Assembly: GCF_018437505.1 (NCBI RefSeq)
Contig: NZ_CP072467.1
Span: 2,232,001 to 2,296,000, forward strand
DNA: 64,000 nt
Source: Spiractinospora alimapuensis
Lineage (GTDB): Bacteria > Actinomycetota > Actinomycetes > Streptosporangiales > Streptosporangiaceae
Direction: 5' to 3'
The notes under the pieces are model-generated. The model had not been told where the DNA came from, did not search any database, and worked only from the letters and a program-made list of their open reading frames with translations. A program made the position numbers and the translations under genes. The first letter of the stretch is position 1; every line of letters starts with the position of its first letter. This document shows positions 17,962-26,186 of this stretch, one piece after another.

Positions 17962-18177
17962 CCGCCGCGCACCGCTCGGCACGTCCCATCAAGCCACAGC
18001 GACGCGCGCTCACGCGTGACCGTCCTCCGCCGTACCCAGATCACGTCCCGGCGGAATTCTCGCCGACACGCCACCATATGCACCCATAGTGGCTAATTCA
18101 TTACTCTTCGGAGATTTGTTGCCCTGTTCCCCGGGTATCGGCCGGTTACCAGGCAATTCGTATCGGGGGAGATCACT

Positions 18178-19041
18178 ATGGGTATCGGCCAAGGGTTAGC
18201 GGACGCCTGGAGTACCGTGGTGTCCGCGGCCCCCATGGTCATCGGGTTCCTCGTCATCCTGATCCTTGGTTGGATCATCGCCTACTTCATTGGCAAGTTG
18301 CTGGGACGGCTACTGGCCAAGGTGGGGTTGGATCGCGCGGTGGACCGGACGCCGGTCGGGGAGTACTTCCGCCGTGGCAAATACAGCGCCAGTGCGCTCA
18401 TCGGCAGGATCGTCTATTACACGTTGGTGCTGGTCACCCTGACGTTGGCCTTCAACGTCTTCGGTGCGGGCAACCCGGTGTCGCAACTGCTGAACTCGGT
18501 CGTGGCCTGGATTCCACACGCGTTCGTGGCACTCGTGATCGTGGTTGTCGCCGTGGCGTTGGCGAAGATGGCGCGCGACCTGATCGCCGGAGCTCTCGGT
18601 GGCCTCAGCTACGGGCGCTTCCTGGCCACATTGGCGTGGGTCTTCATCGTCGCCCTCGGCGCGATCGCCGCGCTGAACCAGATCGGGGTGGCGACCGCAG
18701 TGACACAACCGGTGCTGATCGCCGTACTCGCGACCGTCGGCGGCATCCTCGTGGTGGGCGTGGGCGGTGGCCTCATCCGCCCGATGCAGCAGCGGTGGAC
18801 CGGATGGCTGAACACGCTCGAACGCGAAACCGGGCGTGCCACTGACAGCTCGGCCTACGAGCGAGGCAGGTCGGACGCGATGCGCGGCGAGGAAGAGGCT
18901 CCCCGACACGCACAGGCGTCGGAGTCGACCGGGTCCGAGGAGCACCCCGAGCCCGCGGGGCACTCGGGGACGTCAGCCAGCGCATCGGGATCAACGAGCA
19001 CGCAAGGACCTGAACAGACGCCGCCGCGTAATCCGATGTGA
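18178..19041 (+). CDS. Membrane protein with conserved TM helices, mechanosensitive-channel-like
   Basis: 287 residues. Five hydrophobic segments span about residues 17-40 (APMVIGFLVILILGWIIAYF), 80-98, 110-132, 143-163 and 180-200. Glycine and alanine-rich helices with GRLLAKVGLDRAVDR and YYTLVLVTLTLAFNVFG match the conserved TM-helix family related to small-conductance mechanosensitive channels, but without the MscS beta domain. The C-terminal 85 residues are hydrophilic and probably disordered. The start ATG has GGGGGAGATCACT in front of it. The 215 bases upstream hold no gene. Confidence 0.7.
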   Translation: MGIGQGLADAWSTVVSAAPMVIGFLVILILGWIIAYFIGKLLGRLLAKVGLDRAVDRTPVGEYFRRGKYSASALIGRIVYYTLVLVTLTLAFNVFGAGNPVSQLLNSVVAWIPHAFVALVIVVVAVALAKMARDLIAGALGGLSYGRFLATLAWVFIVALGAIAALNQIGVATAVTQPVLIAVLATVGGILVVGVGGGLIRPMQQRWTGWLNTLERETGRATDSSAYERGRSDAMRGEEEAPRHAQASESTGSEEHPEPAGHSGTSASASGSTSTQGPEQTPPRNPM

Positions 19042-19074
19042 TGTCCAGGCGACCTAAGGGTCGAGGAGACAGAT

Positions 19075-19103
19075 ACGAGGGCGGGGCGCGACCCCGCCCT
19101 CGT
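19075..19103. terminator. Bidirectional hairpin terminator
   Basis: ACGAGGGCGGGG at 19075-19086 pairs with CCCCGCCCTCGT at 19092-19103 across the 5-base loop CGCGA. It lies between two convergent genes. Confidence 0.75.
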
Positions 19104-19128
19104 CTCGTTCGGGTGGGGCGGTGGGCCG

Positions 19129-19371
19129 CTAGAGAAGTTCCTCGCCGCGCAGTTCGTCACGGGAAAGTCGGTCGATGCGGCGCACCGCGAGAGTGACGCT
19201 GGCCACCGCGACCGCGATCGCCACCCAGAAGGCGATGCTGAGGGGGCCGGAGACCACCATCACGACCACCGCCGCGAGGATCTGCAATCCAAGCAGGAGA
19301 AAATCCGTCCGTTCCAGCCTGACCAGAACGCCGACGGGTGGCCGAGCCGCTCCATGTCGACCACTCCCCAT
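19129..19371 (-). CDS. Small membrane protein, hypothetical
   Basis: 80 residues with two membrane helices (about 22-42 FLLLGLQILAAVVVMVV and 46-63) and a charged C-terminus ending RRIDRLSRDELRGEELL. No named family is recognised. The start is uncertain: the ATG at 19371 has little in front of it, and an internal GTG could serve. The 230 bases between it and the next gene contain no supportable gene. Confidence 0.5.
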   Translation of the reverse strand: MGSGRHGAARPPVGVLVRLERTDFLLLGLQILAAVVVMVVSGPLSIAFWVAIAVAVASVTLAVRRIDRLSRDELRGEELL

Positions 19372-19602
19372 GGGCCTATCCTCTCTCGCCGCGCCTACAC
19401 TGACACACCACCCACAGCCGCGGAGACTCCGTGTCTCGGGCCAGTTCCTCTGCGGAGGCCGGGCGTCGCTCGCCGCGAACAGGCATAGCCTACGCCGGTG
19501 ATCAGCCCGTTGGCTGATATTTGGATCGCCCCGACAGAGATGTCCGCACCCGGTGACGTCGATGGGCGGGGTGTCAGGCCGCGCCGATACCGGGGGCGAG
19601 GT

Positions 19603-19914
19603 TCAGCCGACGAACCCGCGCTCCGTCGCGAGGTGGCATACCGCCATCAATCGCAGGGTCTCCCAGTCGAACTCCGACTCCGCGGTCGCCCAACCGCGCT
19701 CCCGCATACCGTCCAGCAGGCCGCGCACGTAGAACCCGAGGCTCTGGCGGTCCAGCTCGATGCCGTCGTACTCCATCGAGGAGCGAACGGCCGCCGCGTG
19801 CTGGTCTACCTGGGCGATCACCCACGGCGGTTGTGACTCACCAACGAGACCGAACTGCTGGAAATCCCGTGTGAGTCGAGTGAGCGGACACTCAACGGAG
19901 AACTCACGACGCAT
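19603..19914 (-). CDS. Hypothetical actinobacterial protein
   Basis: 103 residues from the ATG at 19914, chosen because GAGGA lies seven bases upstream; an ATG 24 bases earlier lacks a site. The middle has WVIAQVDQHAAAVRSSM, a pattern I associate loosely with DUF6401 proteins, and the end reads ETLRLMAVCHLATERGFVG. No membrane segment or signal peptide is present. Function unknown. Confidence 0.55.
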   Translation of the reverse strand: MRREFSVECPLTRLTRDFQQFGLVGESQPPWVIAQVDQHAAAVRSSMEYDGIELDRQSLGFYVRGLLDGMRERGWATAESEFDWETLRLMAVCHLATERGFVG

Positions 19915-20062
19915 GACTGTTCCTCGAAATGGGGACACAGGGGAACGAACTGTAGAAGACTATATACGCAATGTTGGTGTGCTTGTGTCCAATGTGTGAC
20001 ACCTGACAGCTACCGAAGGTTGACAGCGACAGCCGGTTCCGGTCTGTGGCCGTCCATGCGGG

Positions 20063-20776
20063 TCAGGTGGCGAGCCCCAGTTCCTTGAGGCGCCTGCTGT
20101 ATCCCTCGGTGAGCCGCGCGGGCGCGCGCCCCACGCCATCGTCGTCGTCCGACGCGCTCTCCTCGACGCCGGCCGTGACCAGCTCCGCGAACGCGGGGTG
20201 GTCCTGGGCCACACGCTGTGCCTGGCTCAACGCTTCGCCGACCAGCCTTCTTCCCCACAGCGCCAGTCGGCCCGCGAGTTTCTGGTCCTGGTCAACCGCC
20301 TCGCGCACCCTCGCGACCACGAACGCCGCGCGTTCACCCTCGTCCAACACCCCGTGCACGAGGGTTTGGGTGTCACCGTCGAGTGCGTCGGCGACCTGGC
20401 GGTAAAAGTCCGCGGCGATCCCGTCCCCCACGTACGCCTTCACCAGTCCTTCCAACCAGTTCTGCGGTTGGGTCACCTCGTGCCAGGCGTCCAAGGCCGG
20501 GATGAACGGCCGCATCGCGGTCTCCACGTCCACGTCGAGCTCGGTGAGCCGGTCCCGGAGCTGGGCGTAGTGCTGGTACTCGACACTGGCCAGCCCGGCG
20601 AGCGCGGCCTTGTCGGTCAGCGTCGGCGCCAGCAGCGCGTCGGAGGTGAGACGGAAGAAGGAGACGAGTTCGCCGTAGGCCAGCAGCCCCAACAGGTCGA
20701 CGACGGCCTCACGCGGCACATCCTGGTCGTTCTTCGAGGTGTCGGGGCTCTCAACCATGCGCCAAGCGTAGGGCAT
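20063..20776 (-). CDS. Ferritin-like fold protein (MiaE-related)
   Basis: 237 residues, almost wholly helical. It contains ferritin-like di-iron style motifs: LLAYGELVSFFRLTSDA, then ASVEYQHYAQL (E-x-x-H) and a later DEGERAAFVVARV. It matches the actinobacterial ferritin-like proteins annotated near rhlE (Rv3210c position), distantly related to the tRNA hydroxylase MiaE. Substrate unknown. I chose the ATG at 20776, which follows GGGGGAGGGG; an ATG six codons later lacks a ribosome-binding site. Confidence 0.75.
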   Translation of the reverse strand: MPYAWRMVESPDTSKNDQDVPREAVVDLLGLLAYGELVSFFRLTSDALLAPTLTDKAALAGLASVEYQHYAQLRDRLTELDVDVETAMRPFIPALDAWHEVTQPQNWLEGLVKAYVGDGIAADFYRQVADALDGDTQTLVHGVLDEGERAAFVVARVREAVDQDQKLAGRLALWGRRLVGEALSQAQRVAQDHPAFAELVTAGVEESASDDDDGVGRAPARLTEGYSRRLKELGLAT

Positions 20777-20889
20777 TCCCCTCCCCCCACCAACGCGCGG
20801 GCCGGCCACCTCACCGCTAAGGTCGCGCTGCTCCGATGCTTGATGGGCTGGTGCCCTCCAGGCCCTCAGCCCCATTGGTGGTGCAGCCG

Positions 20890-20927
20890 AAGTGGCCACT
20901 AGGGAGTGGGTCACGCGGAGCGTGGCG
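20890..20927 (+). repeat. Palindromic island repeat, copy 1 (single core)
   Basis: Core sequence AGTGGCCACT, then GGGAGTGGGTCACGCGGAGC and GTG. It contains the dyads AGTGGCCACT and CACGC-GGA-GCGTG. It lies upstream of the propeller-like gene, with a degenerate CCCTCCAGGCCC-containing left part at 20857-20868. Confidence 0.75.
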
Positions 20928-20983
20928 CTACGATGCGCCCCCTGGACGCGGCCCCGGGACCTCTTACCCGGAAGGGAGTGCTG

Positions 20984-21883
20984 ATGCACCTACGCTGGGT
21001 GGAGGCCGACCGCCTGCGACTGGACCCCAGCGGCCGCCTGCTCGTGGTGCACGCGGATCACCCGGCCCACCGCGCCCGCATGCTCGACGCCCGCACCGGA
21101 TCGCCTGTCGGCCCGGGAGTGTCTCCTGAGGACGGCTCGGTGTGCGTGCCGCTGATTCCACCGCCCGGATGGGGCGGCTGGGGCAGGCCGCTCATCGCGG
21201 AGGTGTGTGGAACGCTGCGCCTCTGGGAGGCGACCACGGGTCGTGTCCTGCGTGAACACCCCTACCCCGGGTGCATCGACGAGCCTTTGGACGCGGTGAG
21301 CGGACATCTGTACGGCCGACCGGCACTGTTCGTGTTCGGGACGCACCGGAGTACCGGCGAATGGGGGTGGGAAGCCTGCTCTCTATCGGGCGGAACCCTG
21401 CTCGCCAGCCAGGGCTTCCACATGACCTACTGCTCGGGCGACGTCAGGATCGCCTTGCTCGACGGCCTCCTCTTCACTCCTCGCGCGTCCTGGGGCTGGA
21501 TCGGCGAAGACGTGGTCGATGTCTACAACCTGCAGGTCGTCCGCACCGGCGATGGCCAGGTGATGGGCGAGGTGGACGACGTCGCCCCGGATGACTTCCA
21601 CGTGGCACAGACCTCCCGAGGCCCTGTGCTGGCTGCCAATGGGCGGTTGCTGGCGCTGCCCGGCCTGGAACAGGTGGCGCGCTACCCAGGGCTGGGAAGT
21701 CCGGTGGTCGCCGATGTGGGCGGCGATGTGGTCGTGGTGACGATCAACGATCTGGGTGGGTCCATCCGGTTGTGGCGCCCGCTGGAAAGAGACGCCCCGG
21801 TCGCCACGTGGACATCCCCGGGCGGCAGGCTGGCCCTTGATGTGGGGATCGCCTCCGACACGGTGTTCATCGCCCTGGGGTAG
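20984..21883 (+). CDS. Propeller-like hypothetical protein (WD40-type repeats)
   Basis: 299 residues from the ATG at 20984, behind GGAAGGGAG. The sequence is all beta in character with recurring hydrophobic-D-x-hydrophobic-W elements (TLRLWEATTGRVL, DVVDVYNLQVVRTGDG, SIRLWRPLE), typical of WD40-like blades. It has no catalytic signature, signal peptide or membrane segment. Such proteins in actinomycetes often occur in variable regions. It is the first gene of the accessory island and is framed by palindromic repeats on both sides. Confidence 0.6.
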   Translation: MHLRWVEADRLRLDPSGRLLVVHADHPAHRARMLDARTGSPVGPGVSPEDGSVCVPLIPPPGWGGWGRPLIAEVCGTLRLWEATTGRVLREHPYPGCIDEPLDAVSGHLYGRPALFVFGTHRSTGEWGWEACSLSGGTLLASQGFHMTYCSGDVRIALLDGLLFTPRASWGWIGEDVVDVYNLQVVRTGDGQVMGEVDDVAPDDFHVAQTSRGPVLAANGRLLALPGLEQVARYPGLGSPVVADVGGDVVVVTINDLGGSIRLWRPLERDAPVATWTSPGGRLALDVGIASDTVFIALG

Positions 21884-21984
21884 GGGGCAGACCATCGAGG
21901 CCCGCCGGGACAACTGGCAAGTACCCGGTACGAGGCTGTGACCTGCCCCTCACGATGGAAATGGCACTGAGGTGTGTCGAAGGT

Positions 21985-22127
21985 CGTGCTCCGCGCGGCT
22001 CATTTGTCGTGGCGGCTCCGGTTGCTCTGCGCCACTCGATGAGGGTCTGGAGCCCTCCAGGCCCCCAACCCCGCAGCTGGCGGAACCGGAGTGGCCATTG
22101 GGGAGTGGGTCGCGCGGAGCGTGGCGC
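21985..22127. repeat. Palindromic island repeat, inverted pair 1
   Basis: An inverted core (21985-22021, CGTGCTCCGCGCGGCTCA...GGCTCCGG) faces a direct core (22086-22127, CCGGAGTGGCCATTGGGGAG, then TGGGTCGCGCGGAGCGTGG). Between them lies CCCTCCAGGCCCCCAACCCC. It sits between the propeller gene and the end of the Nudix gene. Confidence 0.8.
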
Positions 22128-22128
22128 T

Positions 22129-22599
22129 TTAGTGGTTTTGGGTATGCGGGACGTGGTGGGTCCAGGTGGTGATGACCTGTCGGGACTCGGGTGTGAGGTC
22201 GGTGTCGTCGACCTCGGCTGGGGTGATCCACCGGAGGGCGGTGTGTTCGGCCGACAACGTGATCGGTGAGCTGTCGTGGGCGAGGCTGAAGGTGAACTGC
22301 CGGGCTCTGCGTCCACTACCGGTGGTGTAGTCGAAACACGCCACGAAGCCAGCATCCAGAGCGATGGGACGGTGCCACCCGATCTCCTCACCCAGCTCAC
22401 GCGCCAAAGCCTGGAAGAGGTCTTCGCCCGGATCCACCCCACCCGAGGGCAACTCCTCGATCCCCGGCAAGAAGTCATCCACCGCACTACGCCGCAGGAT
22501 CAACACCCTGCCCACATCGTGTACCACCGCACCAACAACAAACTTCTCGACCCCATCCCGCTCCGCATCACCAACAAGACGACCAAAATCCAAACCCAT
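22129..22599 (-). CDS. Nudix hydrolase
   Basis: 156 residues. The Nudix box is complete (GGVDPGEDLFQALARELGEE, then IGW; G-x5-E-x7-R-E-x2-E-E-x-G), so metal-dependent hydrolysis of a nucleoside-diphosphate-linked substrate is expected. Substrate cannot be told from sequence. The ATG at 22599 is preceded by three in-frame valine codons that include possible GTG starts. The gene is bracketed by two palindromic repeat pairs and reads in the same direction as the lasso operon, 239 bases downstream of its last gene. A role with the lasso genes is possible but unsupported. Confidence 0.8.
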   Translation of the reverse strand: MGLDFGRLVGDAERDGVEKFVVGAVVHDVGRVLILRRSAVDDFLPGIEELPSGGVDPGEDLFQALARELGEEIGWHRPIALDAGFVACFDYTTGSGRRARQFTFSLAHDSSPITLSAEHTALRWITPAEVDDTDLTPESRQVITTWTHHVPHTQNH

Positions 22600-22655
22600 G
22601 ACCACGACGCTAACCCCCCACCAACCACCCAGGAGTGGGTTCACGAAGGAACGGT

Positions 22656-22811
22656 CACGCTCCGCGCGACTCACCAACAGGTGGCAACGTCGGTTGCTCC
22701 AGGCCAATGCTTGAGTGCCTGGCGCCCCGGACCGCCCCGCACCAGGCCCTGCACCCGGCAGGCGTGAAACCGGAGTGGCCACTGGGGAGTGGGCCACGCG
22801 AAGCGTGACGG
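22656..22811. repeat. Palindromic island repeat, inverted pair 2
   Basis: An inverted core (22656-22693, CACGCTCCGCGCGACTCACC...CGG) faces a direct core (22770-22811, CCGGAGTGGCCACTGGGGAG, then TGGGCCACGCGAAGCGTGACGG). It lies between the lasso acetyltransferase gene and the Nudix gene. Confidence 0.8.
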
Positions 22812-22837
22812 CTGGTATCCGACGAGGAGGAGGACTT

Positions 22838-23425
22838 CTAGGCTTCGTCGGTGGGAGTGTGGATGGTTGAGTGGCCTTCAAAGTCGTTTGGAGTTGCGTC
22901 CATGAGGAGCTCGGCGCAGGGACGGCCGAGCCAGTGGCCGGCGTCGCGGAGTCGCCCGGCGTGACGGAAGCCGGCTTTCTCGTAGGCGCGTACGCCCGCC
23001 GTGTTGGGTTCGAGGACCTTGAGCCACACCATGCGTAGCCCGATGAGGTGGAACGCGTAGTCCAAGGTGAGCCGTGTCGCCTGCGTGCCGACCTGGCGCC
23101 CCCTCGCTTCGGGAGCGACCACGATCACGAACTCCGCGGTACGCACCTGATGGTCTATGAGGAGGCTGGACAGTCCAACCGGGGTTGCCGGTCGCGACGC
23201 GGTGTCATAGACGGTGAAACGAGCCTGGTCGGGCGCACCACGAAGCTGGTGCTCCAAACCTTCCGCCCGAGACTCAGGCGACTCGGGAACCTGACGCCCA
23301 TAGCCCAGAACCGCCCCCGGGTCGCTCTCCCAACGCCAATACTCACGCGCCAGATCCCCACGCAATGGACCAAGCCCAACACCACCAGACTCCACCCACA
23401 CAACCGGGTCAACCGAACCACTCAC
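22838..23425 (-). CDS. GNAT acetyltransferase of the lasso operon
   Basis: 195 residues. GNAT fold with the acetyl-CoA loop VVAPEARGRQVGTQATRLTL (R-G-x-x-G-x) and the C-terminal NTAGVRAYEKAGFRHAGRLRDA typical of RimJ/RimL-type enzymes. It starts at a GTG two bases after the stop of the lasso B gene, with GAGGAG of the B gene end as ribosome-binding site, so it is the last cistron of the operon. By analogy with the albusnodin cluster, where an acetyltransferase modifies a lysine of the lasso peptide, it probably acetylates the precursor (lysine 11 of the predicted core is the best candidate). The target is inference. Confidence 0.85.
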   Translation of the reverse strand: MSGSVDPVVWVESGGVGLGPLRGDLAREYWRWESDPGAVLGYGRQVPESPESRAEGLEHQLRGAPDQARFTVYDTASRPATPVGLSSLLIDHQVRTAEFVIVVAPEARGRQVGTQATRLTLDYAFHLIGLRMVWLKVLEPNTAGVRAYEKAGFRHAGRLRDAGHWLGRPCAELLMDATPNDFEGHSTIHTPTDEA

Positions 23426-23427
23426 AC

Positions 23428-24150
23428 CTACTCCTCGAACGGGGTGTAATCGACAATGTCGGCCGCCTCCTCAATCGGCTGGCCGTCGACCTCGACCCAC
23501 GCGTGCAGTCGAACAGGGTCGACGGCGACTCCGTGCTTCCAGTCGGCCCCATATCCCAAAAGGCCCAGGATCAACATCACCGCAGCCGATTCCTCCAAAC
23601 ATGCCACACGAGCGGGAATAAGTCGCCCCGTTCGCCGAACTGCCCGAACGATGGATGTGGCCGTCACCGGATCGAGTACTCTGCGGCGCAGGGTGGCTTG
23701 GGTGGATACTGCGCGAAGCCGGGCGAACCTCAGCCGTTGTGGCCCCGAATCGCGAATGACAAGCACTATAAGGATCGCGATGAGGGCGGGTGCGTACCAC
23801 CTCAAGGCCGCTTTGGGAATAGGAGGAAGTGCGGCGGGGCTATCGTGCGTGCCCCAGCTAGGGCGGGAAGCGCGGCCAGCTCTTGGCGGCAGCCATGGGC
23901 GCGGAATAGTCGTGGGAACGAGTAATCCGTGCTTGATTAAGGATCCCACACTGCGACCCACCGCGGAAGGTTCGACACCTTGGACTGGTGTCTGGGTGTC
24001 GCCCGTCGAAGCGAGAGCTGCCCAGATTCGGGAAGTATCGCCTGTCAGAGCATTGAGTGCGCCCGTGTTGCCCTTCAGAACCACTGTCACGTGGGGATAG
24101 GCGACCACCCGAACTTGATCCGCAGCGGTCACGAATCGTGGAGTGGTCAC
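23428..24150 (-). CDS. Lasso peptide B protein: RRE domain fused to leader peptidase
   Basis: 240 residues. Residues 1-80 are a PqqD-like RiPP recognition element (VVAYPHVTVVLKGNTGALNAL...VGSLIKHGLLV), and residues 110-240 are the transglutaminase-like B2 protease. A hydrophobic stretch lies at about 117-132. The catalytic cysteine is C184 (ARVACLEES) and the histidine H216 (HAWVEVDG), with the same 32-residue spacing as in McjB. The usual aspartate 12 residues after the histidine is E228 here. It binds the leader and cleaves it before macrocyclisation. It starts with a GTG that overlaps the stop of the cyclase gene (GTGA), indicating coupled translation. Confidence 0.9.
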   Translation of the reverse strand: MTTPRFVTAADQVRVVAYPHVTVVLKGNTGALNALTGDTSRIWAALASTGDTQTPVQGVEPSAVGRSVGSLIKHGLLVPTTIPRPWLPPRAGRASRPSWGTHDSPAALPPIPKAALRWYAPALIAILIVLVIRDSGPQRLRFARLRAVSTQATLRRRVLDPVTATSIVRAVRRTGRLIPARVACLEESAAVMLILGLLGYGADWKHGVAVDPVRLHAWVEVDGQPIEEAADIVDYTPFEE

Positions 24151-25874
24151 GGCGTTGCCTTATGGGCTGGAAAAGCCCGGGTCCATTTGACTGGGAGTGC
24201 GGCGGTGACCGCCCGCGCCCATGCCTCCAACGCGATCGCGGGCTCGAACTCACCGAATGGGCTCGGTAATCCTATTGCGGCTCGATCGAGTGCGGTATAC
24301 ATGGGGCTGGGTTGGATCAGGCTATGACCAGCTAGCCACCCATCCATCAGGGACTTGACAGGCCCCAGGTGAGCACGCAGGCCGTGATGATGGTCAACGT
24401 CGGTTCCGCCCTTCGTGTGACGTTGACGCACGTTTCTGGGCAATATGTCGGAAAACGCATCGGTGATTTGAGGCTTGTACTGCCAAGGTGATCCCCGGTC
24501 ATTCAAGCGAAAACGCAATGCGGCATCCATCACCGTGCGGTCCATGAAGGGGGCATCCAAGTGGATGCCGAATGAGTGGGCGATCTGAGTATCCGCGTTC
24601 GCCGTTCGGGCGATGCTCCGTACGTCAGAAATGACGTACGCGTTGGTCATCGAAGTGTCAGGCGCCCCCCAAGCGGGATAGTCAAGTGCGAGCTCTTGAG
24701 CACGGTTGCTCGCCCACGGCGGCGACGCTCGTTTGTCCGGTGCTGTTACGAAGAGCTCGCGAACACGTGGCCAGGGACTAGCGTCGGCTAGTTTTGCCCA
24801 CCCATGGACGTCACGCGCCAACCGCACGAATCGCGCACGATGTGCCAGTTCGTAGAGGTAGGCCGACGGAGGAATCAGGAGTGCGTCGCCGCCGTCTCCC
24901 GTGAGGTGGCGCTGGCTTCCTTCGTCCACCAATCGCTCATACGCTACCCGGTGGCGAGCCGTCGTGATCGTACTCGGTGCAGGCTCATCACACGGGGGAA
25001 TTTCTTCCAATTCGGAGTATGGAAGGGCCTCGCCCGTCAATCCGAGAATTGAGTGTCTGATATTGTGCCGATAAAATGCAACAGTTCGAGCATGGTCCAG
25101 GTCGCCGCCCGAATCGGTTGATGCTGGACGCACCGTCAATCCTGTCACGCGTCGGTCTACCTCAATGAGGCCGGCCGCCAACAGGCACAGCGTGGTGGAA
25201 TCGAGACCTCCACTCAGATCGCAGGATATTCTCTCTACGGTTGTGGTGCGTGCAAGTACAGATTTCTCAAGTGACCAGCGAAAACCAGTCGCTGCCTCAG
25301 ACGATGAAACCGCGTTGGGCGCGAACCACCACTGCTGCGCCATTGGTTTCTTTCCCCGAGTGAACATCATGCGATATCCCGGAGGAATACAGTCCACATC
25401 GGCGAAAGCTGAACGTTGACCTGACGGGGGAATCGGTGGTTCGCACACCATAGCCCCGAGCCAGTTCAAGTCGAGTCCACTTCCATGGATTGCGGCCAGA
25501 GCACGGCTCGATGATGCCCACACCACGCCGCCCTCGATATTCGTGTAATAGAGCGGAGCAGCATGCGTCGGATCAGTCCACACGGTGATGGAGCACGCAT
25601 CACGAACGACGACGGTGTATATTCCAGGCCAGGGTGGAAGCCCTCCCAAGCAAGCACTGTCCAGCCATTTGACCAACTCGCCGCGGGTCAAGCTGCAAAC
25701 GCCGACCAATACGGCTTCCCGGCTCCGAGATCGAGCAAACACGATCTCATCGGGTGACCACTCACCCACCATCCATAGCGGAAATGGGTCCTCCCATACC
25801 AGAGATACGTCCTGTTCGGGGACATAGCTTGGAACGCCAGGAGTAGATGTGACGCATCCACCAAACCAACGCAT
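24147..25874 (-). CDS. Lasso cyclase (asparagine-synthetase-like, C protein)
   Basis: 575 residues. An N-terminal Ntn-like glutaminase-derived domain lacks the initial catalytic cysteine (it begins MRWFGG). The ATP-pyrophosphatase loop SGGLDS is at residues 221-226, followed by a C-terminal synthetase region containing GDGGDALL and ending in KGGTDVDHHHGLR. Lasso C proteins adenylate the ring Asp or Glu side chain and close an isopeptide with the core N-terminus. The ATG at 25874 is chosen because GAGG lies five bases upstream. GC content is clearly lower than in flanking core genes. It lies 72 bases downstream of the precursor gene. Confidence 0.9.
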   Translation of the reverse strand: MRWFGGCVTSTPGVPSYVPEQDVSLVWEDPFPLWMVGEWSPDEIVFARSRSREAVLVGVCSLTRGELVKWLDSACLGGLPPWPGIYTVVVRDACSITVWTDPTHAAPLYYTNIEGGVVWASSSRALAAIHGSGLDLNWLGAMVCEPPIPPSGQRSAFADVDCIPPGYRMMFTRGKKPMAQQWWFAPNAVSSSEAATGFRWSLEKSVLARTTTVERISCDLSGGLDSTTLCLLAAGLIEVDRRVTGLTVRPASTDSGGDLDHARTVAFYRHNIRHSILGLTGEALPYSELEEIPPCDEPAPSTITTARHRVAYERLVDEGSQRHLTGDGGDALLIPPSAYLYELAHRARFVRLARDVHGWAKLADASPWPRVRELFVTAPDKRASPPWASNRAQELALDYPAWGAPDTSMTNAYVISDVRSIARTANADTQIAHSFGIHLDAPFMDRTVMDAALRFRLNDRGSPWQYKPQITDAFSDILPRNVRQRHTKGGTDVDHHHGLRAHLGPVKSLMDGWLAGHSLIQPSPMYTALDRAAIGLPSPFGEFEPAIALEAWARAVTAALPVKWTRAFPAHKATP

Positions 25875-25946
25875 GGCATCCTCTGTCAATGACGGACGCA
25901 ATTGACGCGGGCGGCACCCGACCATATCGCCGCCCGCGCTCTCTGA

Positions 25947-26093
25947 TCAGCGATACTTGTAACGTTTGTCCTCGGAGCCACTCTTGTTCGTCGTTCCTTC
26001 GGTCATGTCTGCCACATCACCGATAGTCATGACCTCTTCCGGACTACCGTTTTCCTCTTCTGATGATCTTTCCTCCATCTGGACTCCGTTCAT
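25947..26093 (-). CDS. Lasso peptide precursor (albusnodin-like)
   Basis: 48 residues. The leader (residues 1-32) is acidic and ends GDVADMTE; its Gly25-x5-Thr31 matches the G-x5-T element of lasso leaders, and Thr31 takes the conserved minus-two position. The predicted core is GTTNKSGSEDKRYKYR: Gly1 can form an isopeptide with Glu9 (nine-residue ring), leaving the basic tail DKRYKYR. The SEDKR segment and C-terminal Tyr resemble albusnodin as I remember it. GGAG lies seven bases before the ATG; an ATG five codons later also has a GGAG. Upstream of the cyclase gene, same strand. The standard P-x-L before the Gly is degenerate (E-x-V). Confidence 0.85.
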   Translation of the reverse strand: MNGVQMEERSSEEENGSPEEVMTIGDVADMTEGTTNKSGSEDKRYKYR

Positions 26094-26186
26094 TACTTCG
26101 CTCCGGATTCGATAACTGTACCCAGAGAGGCGAGAACAGTCTGACACCACCATGAAGGAAAACCTGGAACCATGTCGCAGGTTGAA

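Noticed and set aside
22276-22767. 163-codon plus-strand frame opposite the Nudix gene
   Set aside because: The minus strand carries a complete Nudix box. The plus frame runs into the palindromic repeat.
24147-25874. Cyclase gene as an ordinary asparagine synthetase
   Set aside because: It lacks the N-terminal catalytic cysteine of AsnB glutaminase and is coupled to an RRE-B2 protease and a precursor gene, so the lasso role fits better.
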